Shown: one piece after another, positions 40,301 to 46,931 of the stretch
Layout of the letters: the number at the start of each line of letters is the position of its first letter
Numbering within the stretch: position 1 is the stretch's first letter
Source of the DNA: an uncultured Oscillospiraceae bacterium
GTDB lineage: Bacteria > Bacillota > Clostridia > Oscillospirales > Oscillospiraceae
Assembly (NCBI GenBank): GCA_934645175.1
Contig: CAKUDE010000015.1
Location: 1 to 46,931, forward strand
Direction of reading: 5' to 3'
Length of the DNA stretch: 46,931 nucleotides
Notes under the pieces: model-generated
The model's database searches: none
What the model saw: only the letters and a program-made list of their open reading frames with translations
What the model was told of the DNA's origin: nothing
Translations under genes and position numbers: made by a program

Positions 40301-43300
40301 GAGATCGGGCACCTCGGTCACAGTTACGGTACACGACGCGGTCAGCTTCGGCTGTGCGTTCGTCGTGACGGTAACGGTCGCCGTACCCGGCGTATGTGCG
40401 GTAATCATGCCGGAGCTGGACACGGTCAGCACCCGCTCGTCGGAGCTTGTCCAGTGGAGGATCGTATCCGTCAGCGCCCACGGGTACAGGTCGGCAACGA
40501 TCTGTGCCTGGCAGCCCTGAAGCACGGTCACGCTCTCGCGGCGGATCTCAAGGCCGGTCGGCGTACCGGTGGAATAGTCCGCCGTTTCGCCCTCGGGAAT
40601 ATAGACCAGCGTCCAAAGAGTGGGCTGGAGCTTGCTCGCCTCAGTCTCTTTCTTGTAGTAGTATGTGCTGTTAACCTTAACTGCCTTGCCCGTCTCCAGA
40701 TCGAAGGTCACAAGGAACTGCGTACCGCCGCCCGACGCGGAAGCGCTGGAGGCAAAGAGCAGACGGTCGTTGGCTTCGTCATAGGTCATGGCGCCGTAGC
40801 AAACGCTGTACTGTCCCGTATAAGCGTCCGCTTCGTTGACGATAGGCGGCAGGTCGACGATCTCGCCGTCAACTACGTCGTCCAGCGTCCAGCGGTACAG
40901 GAAGCTGTAGAGGTTGCTGGTCGAACGGTTGACGGAATAGAAGTTTCCGTCGGCGTCAATGGCCAGCGAAAGCAGATACTTGAACGTGTCGAACTGCGCC
41001 GGCGTAGCCTTGGGGTTCGTGATGCTGACGCTGAACGCCTTTTCCATCGCACCGGTGAGAAGATCGACGGTATAGATGTTATTCTGGTTGTCCAAAGCAT
41101 AGAGCTTACCGTCCTTGCGGTTATAAGCCATGTCGCGGATTACCATATCCTTGCCGTACCACGCAACCTTACGGTTAAGCGACCATTCGCCGGGCTTCAT
41201 GACATAGAGGTAGCCGTCGTTTGCCGCAGCGTAGAGATAACCCTTGACATACTCTGCGGCGGTCGGAGCGATCTCCGTGGCGCCGGCAGTCTCAATGCCT
41301 TCATTTTTCGTGGAGGAGTTGTAGTAGAGCTTGTCGGGATCAACGCTGACCCAACGGTAGCCCGTGCCGAGATAGGTGGAATCCGTAAAGGCAAACAGAC
41401 GTCCGGAATAGTCCTCCGGCTCGCCGCCGTAGGTAACAAGCGCCTGCGCGGCGTTGCCCGCGTAGTCGATGACCTGAACGAGGCAGGTCTGACCCACCTT
41501 CACACCGCTCAGATCGATCTTTGCGGTAACGGTCTGGCCGGGCTCGGTCTGCTCGACGGCAGTCTGCGCAAGCACCTTGTCGCCGGTGGGGTTGCAGACA
41601 CGCACGGCTGCGATGTACTGATTGTCCTTCGCCGTTATATGCAGACCGCCGGTAAACAGGTCCTTCGCAACGGAATACAGCTCGGGATCCGTATTGTCCA
41701 CGGTCAGCGTGCTGCTGAGGCTGACGCCCTTGCCCAGCTCGCCGGAGGCGATCAGTGCACGCATACGCTCTTCGGTAATGTCGCCGCCGTCTTCATAATA
41801 TTCCGGCACGGCATAGAGCGTAACCGTAAAGCGCTCACCCTCGGCAAGGCCGAGCGTTCCGACACGCTTATCGATGGTGTAGGCAGCGGAAAGATTTCTC
41901 CACTGAGCGGTATTCATGTGGTAGTACGCACTGGTTGCAGCCGTCGTCACGGGTCCGAAGTAGAGCTCTCTGCCGGACTCATCCCGAATGACGCAGGTCA
42001 GCGCAGCCGCGTTGCGGATCAGGGTAAACTTGTACGCGTAAATGGTATCGGCAGCATTGATGGCCGCTCTGCCCTCAGGCAGAACATCCTCAACCAGGTA
42101 ATTGTTGACGGTATTGTAGTAAGCGGAGGTCAGTCCGGCAAAGCGCGTAATCAGCGCATTGGTCGCAAGAACACCCGTATAGGTGGGCGTTTCGTCGCCG
42201 TAGAGCCGGTCAACGTAGGTACCATAGTCATACATGGAGGGATCCGACCAGTTGCCGTAGAAGCCCAGGATCGGCACGGAATGGGCGGGGGCGGAAACGC
42301 CCTCCTGCGTCGTAACGGGCCGCAGGAACGTATAGCCCTCAATATATGCGCCGTTGACATAGTTCTCATCGAGCTCGGCCTTGAGCGAATCGGGCAGGGT
42401 GATCTCCACCGTAACGGTAGCCGACGCACCGGGTGCAAGCGTGAACTCACCGGTCTGCATACCGTACAGAATCAGATAGGCATCGTAGCTGTCGATGCTG
42501 CCGTCGGCATTCACGTCCGCTGCGGAATCAATGCTTTCCGACAGGCCGGCAGCGTAATTCAGAATGATCTGCGCGTCCGTGCCGTCGGTACGGCCGTCGC
42601 CATTCAGATCGCAGGAGACGAGCGCCTCGGGGATAAACACCTTGCCGTCGACCGTATAGGTGATGACGGCAGGCAGCGCCGTTGTCTTGGTATCCAGATA
42701 GCGGTAATCTCCCTGCGTGAACAGGCCCTGCGTAAACAGGTTGGAAGAAAGCGTATAGGTTCTGCGCTCCTGCGTCAGGTTCGTCGCAGCAAAGGAGAAG
42801 CAGTATACGCCCTTGCGCTCCGGATCGTCGCCCAACTCGGCCTTGATCTTGCCGTCGTTCCAGCTATCCGTCGCGTCGGCATTCATGGTCAGAAAGCAGT
42901 CGGCGGAGATCGCGTCGTTCGCACTGGCCAGACCCGCGCCCTGCTTGAGCACGGACCAGAAGCTGCCTTCCGACTGTTCCAACGGCGTAGCGGTGGACAT
43001 CAGCAGGCTCTGCGCCAGTCGGCGCACGCTCAGGCCGGTCTGCGTGTCAAGACCTTTTTCGCGGATATACTGCGCAACGAGCGCAACCATGCCGGCCATC
43101 TGCGGCGCAGCCATGGAGGTACCGGACATATTCTCGTAGCTCTTACCGCCCTCGACGGAGCCGTCAACGGACCAGATGTTGCCGCCGGGCGCGGTGATCT
43201 CCGGCTTCAGACGCAAAGAACCGGGAACGCCCCAGGACGAGAAGTTGCTCATGGACTTGTACTCCGGCAGCTCAACGACGCTGTGCGGCACGGTGCTGAT

Positions 43301-44986
43301 TGTCATTGTGCCGGTGTAGTACAGAATCTTTCCGTCCTTATCGGTGACGGGAGTGGACGCCGCCTTAATGCGCTCGGCGTCTGCCTGCGAAATATTGATG
43401 CAGGGCGCGGTGCCGGTATAATCGGACAGGTCCATGTTGAACATACCGTCCGTATTGTTGTAGACAACGGTAGCGATGGCGCCGTATTTGGTCGCGGCAG
43501 TCGCCTTTTTGCTGAAGTTTGTCGAACCTCTGGAGCAGAAGGCAACCTTACCCTTGACTGCGCTTTTCACCGCCTTGAACTGCGCGTCCTTACCGGCGTT
43601 ATCCAGGAAAATATACTCCTGCTCTCCGGCCAGCGTCGTAATCGGTTCGTTGGTGAACGTGGTCGGTTCGTTGTAATAGATGATCATATCGCCGATCTGG
43701 ATGTACTTGCGGGTAAAGCCCACATTATCCACGGAGGCGACAGACAGAGAGTTGTTAAAGCTACCCGGCTGGCCGGTGGTGGAGAAGCTGACGTCTCTGT
43801 CATAGAGCGATTTTGCTTCGTTCTTGGCACGGTCGGCCCACGCATAAGCGTTGCCTGCCGAGATGGTAACAACGGCATCCGCCGTTTGCAGACGCTCCAG
43901 GATCTCCGTGTAGGTACGACTGCGGGAGAAACCGGGACTGCCCGCGCCGAGGGAGAGGTTAATGGAGTCGCAGCCGAGGAGGATAGCGTCCTCAATAGCA
44001 ATCATGTAGTCCGAATCGTACGCGCCGCCGCCCTTGCCAAAGACCTTCATAACAATGAGCTGTGCATCGGGCGCAACGCCGACGGCCTTAACCGCGTCAA
44101 GCGCGCCAACAAAGTTCTCTCCGTCGGGGATATAGGCGTTGGCCGCGGCAATGCCTGCAACGTGCGAGCCGTGCTCGCCCTGCAGATCGTTGTCATGCGT
44201 CACATCAAGATCGCTGTCAACATAGTTGAAAGCAAAGGGGATCTTTTCACTCAGATACAGATCCTCCGCCGTATAGCCGCCGGCAATGCTCAGCTTGTCC
44301 AGAATTTCGGCCAGCTCCTGCGTATCCAGGAGCTTCGGCTGCTGGGCCAGCTTGTCGAGGCTGTAACGGAAAGCCGCAGCATCAAAGGACTGATGATCAG
44401 TATCGATGCCGGTATCAATGATGGCAATACGCGTGCCGGCGCCGGTATATCCGGCCGCCCAGGCCGCGGTGGAACCGGTCAGGATGGGAGAAATGGAAGT
44501 ATCCGGCGACTCCTCCGGCTCATAGCGCATTTCCAGCTCCACGGAGCGCACGCCGGGCAACGCACGGATCTCATCCAGACGCCCGTAGGGCAGCTCGACA
44601 GACATCAGGTTGGCCGTCAGCGTAAGGCTGCGGCAAACATGGAGCTTTTCGCCCGTGAGCGCCTCAATACGGCTCGTGAGGCTGCGCTGTTCGGCCTTGC
44701 GCTCCTCGCGGTAAGCCATGGCCTTGCGGTTTTCGGCAATGGACTGTGTGCTGTAGCCCATTTCCAGAACACCGGGGGTATCCAGAAGAATGCTGACCCG
44801 GACGATCTCGTCCGGTGCGTGAGTCTGTTCGTCTTCACCGGCCGCATAAAGCGGGTTCGGATGAAGGTTCTCAACCTGCTTCATGTCGAGCGCTGTGCTT
44901 CCGGAAGAGAGTGCCTGTGCGGGCGCAACGATTCCGATCAGCAGAGCGAACGTCAGCAACAGGCTGAGCAATCGATACTTCTTCAT
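37382..44986 (-). CDS. Giant secreted subtilisin-like protease with dockerin-, cohesin-, Big2- and SLH-domains
   Basis: 2534 residues, ATG 44986, SD AAAGGAGCC. A signal peptide (about 1-25) is followed by an inhibitor-like propeptide (about 60-155). The S8 domain has Asp191 (RIAIIDTGID), His272 (GEHGSHVAGIA), oxyanion Asn379 (SAGNA) and Ser624 (MSGTSMAAPQMAG), with a PA insert (about 430-560). Residues 791-850 carry two calcium loops of a dockerin (CDLNGDGRTDGTDAQIILNY; ADVNADGSIDSYDAYLIL). Fn3-like and propeller-like regions continue to about 2190, including Big2 domains at 1478-1558 and 1821-1897. Residues 2207-2310 resemble a cohesin (VTVTVSATDTD ... LEIRYDPASL). Three SLH modules (2358-2410, 2418-2470, 2480-2532) anchor it to the wall. 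Family: cell-surface C5a-peptidase-like. Substrate unknown. Confidence 0.92.
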   Translation of the reverse strand: MKKYRLLSLLLTFALLIGIVAPAQALSSGSTALDMKQVENLHPNPLYAAGEDEQTHAPDEIVRVSILLDTPGVLEMGYSTQSIAENRKAMAYREERKAEQRSLTSRIEALTGEKLHVCRSLTLTANLMSVELPYGRLDEIRALPGVRSVELEMRYEPEESPDTSISPILTGSTAAWAAGYTGAGTRIAIIDTGIDTDHQSFDAAAFRYSLDKLAQQPKLLDTQELAEILDKLSIAGGYTAEDLYLSEKIPFAFNYVDSDLDVTHDNDLQGEHGSHVAGIAAANAYIPDGENFVGALDAVKAVGVAPDAQLIVMKVFGKGGGAYDSDYMIAIEDAILLGCDSINLSLGAGSPGFSRSRTYTEILERLQTADAVVTISAGNAYAWADRAKNEAKSLYDRDVSFSTTGQPGSFNNSLSVASVDNVGFTRKYIQIGDMIIYYNEPTTFTNEPITTLAGEQEYIFLDNAGKDAQFKAVKSAVKGKVAFCSRGSTNFSKKATAATKYGAIATVVYNNTDGMFNMDLSDYTGTAPCINISQADAERIKAASTPVTDKDGKILYYTGTMTISTVPHSVVELPEYKSMSNFSSWGVPGSLRLKPEITAPGGNIWSVDGSVEGGKSYENMSGTSMAAPQMAGMVALVAQYIREKGLDTQTGLSVRRLAQSLLMSTATPLEQSEGSFWSVLKQGAGLASANDAISADCFLTMNADATDSWNDGKIKAELGDDPERKGVYCFSFAATNLTQERRTYTLSSNLFTQGLFTQGDYRYLDTKTTALPAVITYTVDGKVFIPEALVSCDLNGDGRTDGTDAQIILNYAAGLSESIDSAADVNADGSIDSYDAYLILYGMQTGEFTLAPGASATVTVEITLPDSLKAELDENYVNGAYIEGYTFLRPVTTQEGVSAPAHSVPILGFYGNWSDPSMYDYGTYVDRLYGDETPTYTGVLATNALITRFAGLTSAYYNTVNNYLVEDVLPEGRAAINAADTIYAYKFTLIRNAAALTCVIRDESGRELYFGPVTTAATSAYYHMNTAQWRNLSAAYTIDKRVGTLGLAEGERFTVTLYAVPEYYEDGGDITEERMRALIASGELGKGVSLSSTLTVDNTDPELYSVAKDLFTGGLHITAKDNQYIAAVRVCNPTGDKVLAQTAVEQTEPGQTVTAKIDLSGVKVGQTCLVQVIDYAGNAAQALVTYGGEPEDYSGRLFAFTDSTYLGTGYRWVSVDPDKLYYNSSTKNEGIETAGATEIAPTAAEYVKGYLYAAANDGYLYVMKPGEWSLNRKVAWYGKDMVIRDMAYNRKDGKLYALDNQNNIYTVDLLTGAMEKAFSVSITNPKATPAQFDTFKYLLSLAIDADGNFYSVNRSTSNLYSFLYRWTLDDVVDGEIVDLPPIVNEADAYTGQYSVCYGAMTYDEANDRLLFASSASASGGGTQFLVTFDLETGKAVKVNSTYYYKKETEASKLQPTLWTLVYIPEGETADYSTGTPTGLEIRRESVTVLQGCQAQIVADLYPWALTDTILHWTSSDERVLTVSSSGMITAHTPGTATVTVTTNAQPKLTASCTVTVTEVPDLSLNALVYSPDGGSYWAQFNVRQPGSWQSLSEKQRSYAAGGFLNGMIYTHDGQNAYAIDPETFNAELVAGLTTAQLWSDATAAPLTSGGAFGMLATTAASGTKLQLIDMDAKKISSALLGLSFNVDPMAVLAYSHEGVHSVPPFGDFPAEFFYGMTESGKLYRIEYYNALGGYSLAEPVLLAETGLTLTGVSQVNGSAYASLHFDSTSGYLFLSRYTEGNVAELFAIDPETGFVTKLGNFGADVWPVVSLFAYDRAAQAQLQLSRTQAEMFVDDDMTITARLIGAKSEQAPVWRSSDESIATVDENGRVTAHAKGSVIITAQVGEISASCAVTVLPLTKADLRFNAQLKNENGAFWASVSTADGISAVSLAEAKTALTGGGLHDGLIYGSNGDFKAPCRLMEVDPSHGFAERRGAQAAAGMAVIDAATAPALMVYGTDSDGNPAEATAFGMPVLLTADQSFFLLTNYSNGNALGWSNLWIYYNDLSAVAYIGQTEVDGNPAHQYLVLGANGVLHRFCIVARYNPETGAAAYELQRSVYGSLGRSFGDYRNLSMIYTEQNGHKGLLIAVSGEKAELYFADLSGETPVCGKLGNLDAQGATALYTDIVPSASDALSAQGVVSADEAQVLDFSTPETPDSHVRQDEEDPMHVTVTVSATDTDGKEIPTHNGLLEIRYDPASLVLENIAASASHSAMRQTDGCLLLAYAGAENRDTAVTLTFRRLSGKQTDIEVTTKQANELYPESTENITLSCLHESTELRDARPAGCDEDGYSGDLYCLVCGNLVKEGEVLPAHCASHESYTDVPADAWFHDAVDYVTEKGYMIGYGEGVFEPYGKLTRAELVQTLYRISGEHTDSLETPFTDVAEGAWYAEAVAWAYQAGIVNGMTATTFEPNAPATREQVVCMIYRFLDGEAVTEDHLAEFADRKEISDWALEAMNWAVANGLVIGTDEGKLNPRGRILRCEFAQIIARFSED

Positions 44987-45300
44987 TTTTGGGGCTCCTT
45001 TTATTCGTTTTTTCTCGCGGGAGTGCGAGATTTATCGATATAATCGTATCATATCGGCCGAGAAAAAGCAATGTTTATTACATGTAATATTGATATGTTA
45101 GCATCAGTTTTTTCATTTTTTCGACTGAAAATGTTCATATTTTCGGAAAGCAGGCCAAAGCACATGAAAAATAAAGCGGCAAGAAATGTCGAATATTCAT
45201 ACATTGAAGACAGTCGACGATCCACCCTGCTCTTTTCGCATATTTGTCCCGTTCGGAACATAGAGTGAAGCACAACAAAACCGTATTCGGAGGGAGTTCA
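44987..45300. other. Gene-free region upstream of the giant protease and DUF4830 genes
   Basis: 314 AT-rich bases. They hold the protease promoter (45043-45071) with its palindrome (45076-45089), and a second inverted repeat CATTTT (45114-45119)/AAAATG (45128-45133). No convincing sigma-A promoter for the plus-strand DUF4830 gene was found; the SD CGGAGGGAG lies just before 45301. Confidence 0.6.
45043..45089 (-). promoter_or_regulatory. Promoter of the giant protease gene with an upstream palindrome
   Basis: Minus strand TTGCTT (45071-45066), 17-bp spacer, TACGAT (45048-45043). A perfect 14-bp palindrome TATTACATGTAATA (45076-45089) lies 4 bases upstream of the -35, a typical activator position. 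Confidence 0.68.
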
Positions 45301-45852
45301 ATGTTTGTTCTGACAGCCAAAATATCCAAGCCCAAGCTCATCGCAGGTGCAGTTGCACTGGCGGCGGTCGTACTGCTGCTCGTGCTGCTGCTGCGCGGCG
45401 GTACGGAAAACCCGATCGATCCGAGCGTAAGCACACCTTCAGGTGCATCCAATGACGAGCGTGTCGCCTACCTTGCCACCTACGGTTGGAGCGTCAATGC
45501 CGAGCCGGTCAAAACGCAGAAAGTCAAGGTACCCGAGGGATCGGAGAACCGTGTCTTTGCCCGCTACAACGAATTGCAGATCAGTCAGGGCTTCGACCTG
45601 ACCCAATACGCCGGCAAGGAGATTCAGCGCTTTGTGTATGAAATCCTCAATTATCCCAACGCCACGGCTCCCGTCTATGCGACCGTGTTGGTATATGACG
45701 GGCAGATCATTGGCGGCGATGTCACCGATTCGGCGCCGAACGGTGTGATCCACGGCTTCAAAAAGCCCGCAAAAACACCTGACGTCAGCCAGTCCACCGC
45801 ACCGAGCGAGACGCAGGAGCCGACGGAGCCGTCCTCCTCATCGGCAAGCTGA
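45301..45852 (+). CDS. DUF4830-domain membrane-anchored protein
   Basis: 183 residues from ATG 45301 (SD CGGAGGGAG). A single N-terminal membrane anchor (LIAGAVALAAVVLLLVLLL at 14-32) puts the rest outside. The extracellular part has the DUF4830 pattern: RVAYLATYGWSVNAEPVKTQ, VPEGSENRVFARYNELQISQGFDLTQYAGK and VYATVLVYDGQIIGGDVT. A Pro/Ser/Thr-rich tail follows. Members occur in spore-forming Clostridia with no known activity. It diverges from the giant protease gene. Confidence 0.82.
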   Translation: MFVLTAKISKPKLIAGAVALAAVVLLLVLLLRGGTENPIDPSVSTPSGASNDERVAYLATYGWSVNAEPVKTQKVKVPEGSENRVFARYNELQISQGFDLTQYAGKEIQRFVYEILNYPNATAPVYATVLVYDGQIIGGDVTDSAPNGVIHGFKKPAKTPDVSQSTAPSETQEPTEPSSSSAS

Positions 45853-45886
45853 TATGGGCGCACGACGTCGCTGAGGCCCCCTGCGC

Positions 45887-45931
45887 GGATTCTGATATTC
45901 TGCCGGGAGGCAGAATATCAGAATCCTTCTT
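45887..45931 (+). terminator. Terminator of the DUF4830 gene
   Basis: Perfect 18-bp arms GGATTCTGATATTCTGCC (45887-45904) and GGCAGAATATCAGAATCC (45909-45926), loop GGGA, then TTCTT. It starts 34 bases after the stop. Confidence 0.85.
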
Positions 45932-46071
45932 GCATTTGCCCGCCTGCCTTTGAAATGGCCGGGCGCACCCGATCCGCAGCACACGCATTCGGGCACACCC
46001 GGCCGATTTTTACGGCACTGTCCGCCCTGTCCCCTTATCGACAGAGAACGACGACATTTTCGGACACGGAA

Positions 46072-46100
46072 TTGACATTTCCCGATCCTTGCCCTATAAT
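46072..46100 (+). promoter_or_regulatory. Promoter of rpe
   Basis: TTGACA (46072-46077), 17-bp spacer, TATAAT (46095-46100): full consensus. Confidence 0.88.
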
Positions 46101-46181
46101 AACAGGCGAAGCGGCCCGGCGCGGACGGAGCTTCCGCAAAGCCGCCGCTTTATTCTATGCCAATGGCCCCCGGAGGTTCTT

Positions 46182-46832
46182 ATGGTCAAGGTTGCCCCTT
46201 CGATTCTTTCTGCGGATTTTGTCAATCTGGAGCGCGACATCCGCGCGCTTGCGCCCGCCGGAGCGGACTACGTTCATGTGGATGTGATGGACGGCATTTT
46301 CGTTCCGAATATCACCATTGGCATTCCCGTGGTCGCCGCCATCCGGCGCATCACCGCGCTGCCGCTGGACGTTCACCTGATGATCGACCGGCCCCTGCGT
46401 TATGTCGAACAGTTCTGCAAGGCCGGAAGCGACATTCTGACCGTCCATGTGGAGGCGGACACGGCGGAAAACACCCTGCTCGCGCTGAAAAAGATCCGTG
46501 AATACGGCGTGCGCGCCGCTCTCTGCGTCAAGCCGAAGACCCCCGCCGAGGCAGTGCTTCCTTTCCTGCCCTACTGCGACCTGATCCTCGTCATGACCGT
46601 CGAGCCGGGCTTCGGCGGGCAGGCCTTCATGGCGGATATGATGCCGAAGCTGAGGGCCATCCGTGACTACATCGACGCACAGAACCCTACCTGTGAGCTG
46701 GAAGTGGACGGCGGTGTCAACCGCGAAACGGCAAAGCTCTGCCGAGAAAACGGCGCGAATGTTCTCGTTGCCGGAAGCGCTTATTTCAAATCTCCCGACC
46801 CGGCGGAGTTCGTCCGCGCAGTCAAAGAATAA
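46182..46832 (+). CDS. rpe: Ribulose-phosphate 3-epimerase
   Basis: 216 residues from ATG 46182 (SD CGGAGG 6 bases away; the in-frame extension to 46089 covers the leader). Motifs of the TIM-barrel metalloenzyme: APSILSADFVNLERDI, HVDVMDGIFVPNITIG (metal His and Asp), LDVHLMIDRP, LVMTVEPGFGGQAFM and LEVDGGVNRETAK. It interconverts ribulose 5-phosphate and xylulose 5-phosphate in the pentose phosphate pathway. It is alone behind a consensus promoter; a terminator-like hairpin follows at the right edge. Confidence 0.96.
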   Translation: MVKVAPSILSADFVNLERDIRALAPAGADYVHVDVMDGIFVPNITIGIPVVAAIRRITALPLDVHLMIDRPLRYVEQFCKAGSDILTVHVEADTAENTLLALKKIREYGVRAALCVKPKTPAEAVLPFLPYCDLILVMTVEPGFGGQAFMADMMPKLRAIRDYIDAQNPTCELEVDGGVNRETAKLCRENGANVLVAGSAYFKSPDPAEFVRAVKE

Positions 46833-46893
46833 ACATGGAAAAGCCGTCCCGAAAGGTGAAGTAGTCAATAGTTAGTAGACACAAAATTTCTTA

Positions 46894-46930
46894 AGCCACC
46901 GGTTCTGTTCTGAACAGGACTGGTGGTTTT
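46894..46930 (+). terminator. Terminator-like hairpin at the right edge
   Basis: CCACCGGTTCTGT (46896-46908) and ACAGGACTGGTGG pair with two G-U pairs around CTGA-type loop bases, then TTTT. Before it, TAGTCAATAGTTAGTAG (46863-46879) has stops in several frames. Confidence 0.7.
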
Positions 46931-46931
46931 C

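Larger units (their letters stand above)
45853..46181. other. Gene-free region between DUF4830 and rpe
   Basis: 329 bases holding the DUF4830 terminator, 140 bases of unassigned sequence, the rpe promoter (46072-46100) and its leader of about 75 bases. Confidence 0.6.

Noticed and set aside
37553..45043. Plus-strand open frame of 2496 codons
   Set aside because: Antisense to the giant protease in exact codon register; its openness follows from missing TTA, CTA and TCA codons, and its sequence has no domain while the minus strand has clear ones.

Overview
The window looks like a chromosome segment of a spore-forming, anaerobic gut Clostridia (Oscillospiraceae/Ruminococcaceae-like). The evidence is the spore coat cotJ operon, a Gram-positive division and envelope gene set (ftsEX, ctpA-like peptidase, FemAB-type ligase, SLH surface protein), sigma-A promoters with 17-bp spacers almost everywhere, and GC-rich codon use that avoids TTA, CTA and TCA. 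The genus call is inference.

Left end (1 to about 5340): an AT-richer mobile element of the Tn4451/Tn5397 serine-recombinase type. It carries a Fur/Zur-type regulator, a small membrane protein and a zinc-binding lipoprotein (znuA, running off the left edge). These are followed by a frameshifted replication-type HTH gene with iteron-like repeats, an oriT-like repeat region, a TnpW-like gene and a large serine recombinase broken by a one-base frameshift. The right end of the element appears to lie inside cotJC, whose C-terminus is missing. The reading changes exactly after a GA dinucleotide, the target known for this recombinase family.

5282 to 15571 (minus strand): cotJC (truncated), a fused CotJA-CotJB, a CitX-CitG fusion, a tRNA-Arg(CCG) beside a duplicated 61-bp sequence, then an envelope/secretion run: alanine-racemase-like, FemX-like ligase, oligopeptide-binding lipoprotein, pgeF and secA. 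Three junctions in that run overlap by four bases.

15.6 to 25 kb: two secreted or lipoprotein genes of unknown function, ahcY, a rhomboid-like membrane protein with a zinc ribbon, a ModE-type regulator diverging from a small membrane protein around a perfect palindrome, tRNA-Leu(UAA), a small gene remnant, a DUF362 protein, a methyltransferase and a MATE exporter.

25 to 29.7 kb (plus strand): a GNAT acetyltransferase, then a TetR regulator overlapping a cell-wall-anchored beta-helix protein, a cytidine-deaminase-like enzyme and a small kinase-like protein.

29.7 to 37.3 kb (minus strand): lysS (with a C-terminal tRNA-binding domain) and greA. Next is a division operon: PucR/CdaR-type regulator, ftsE, ftsX, a 32-residue membrane peptide and an S41 peptidase. 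Then comes rsuA.

37.4 to 46.9 kb: a 2534-residue secreted subtilisin-like protein with dockerin-like, cohesin-like, two Big2 and three SLH domains, behind a promoter with a perfect 14-bp palindrome. It is followed on the plus strand by a DUF4830 protein and rpe.

All family names come from reading motifs by eye; no database search was run.
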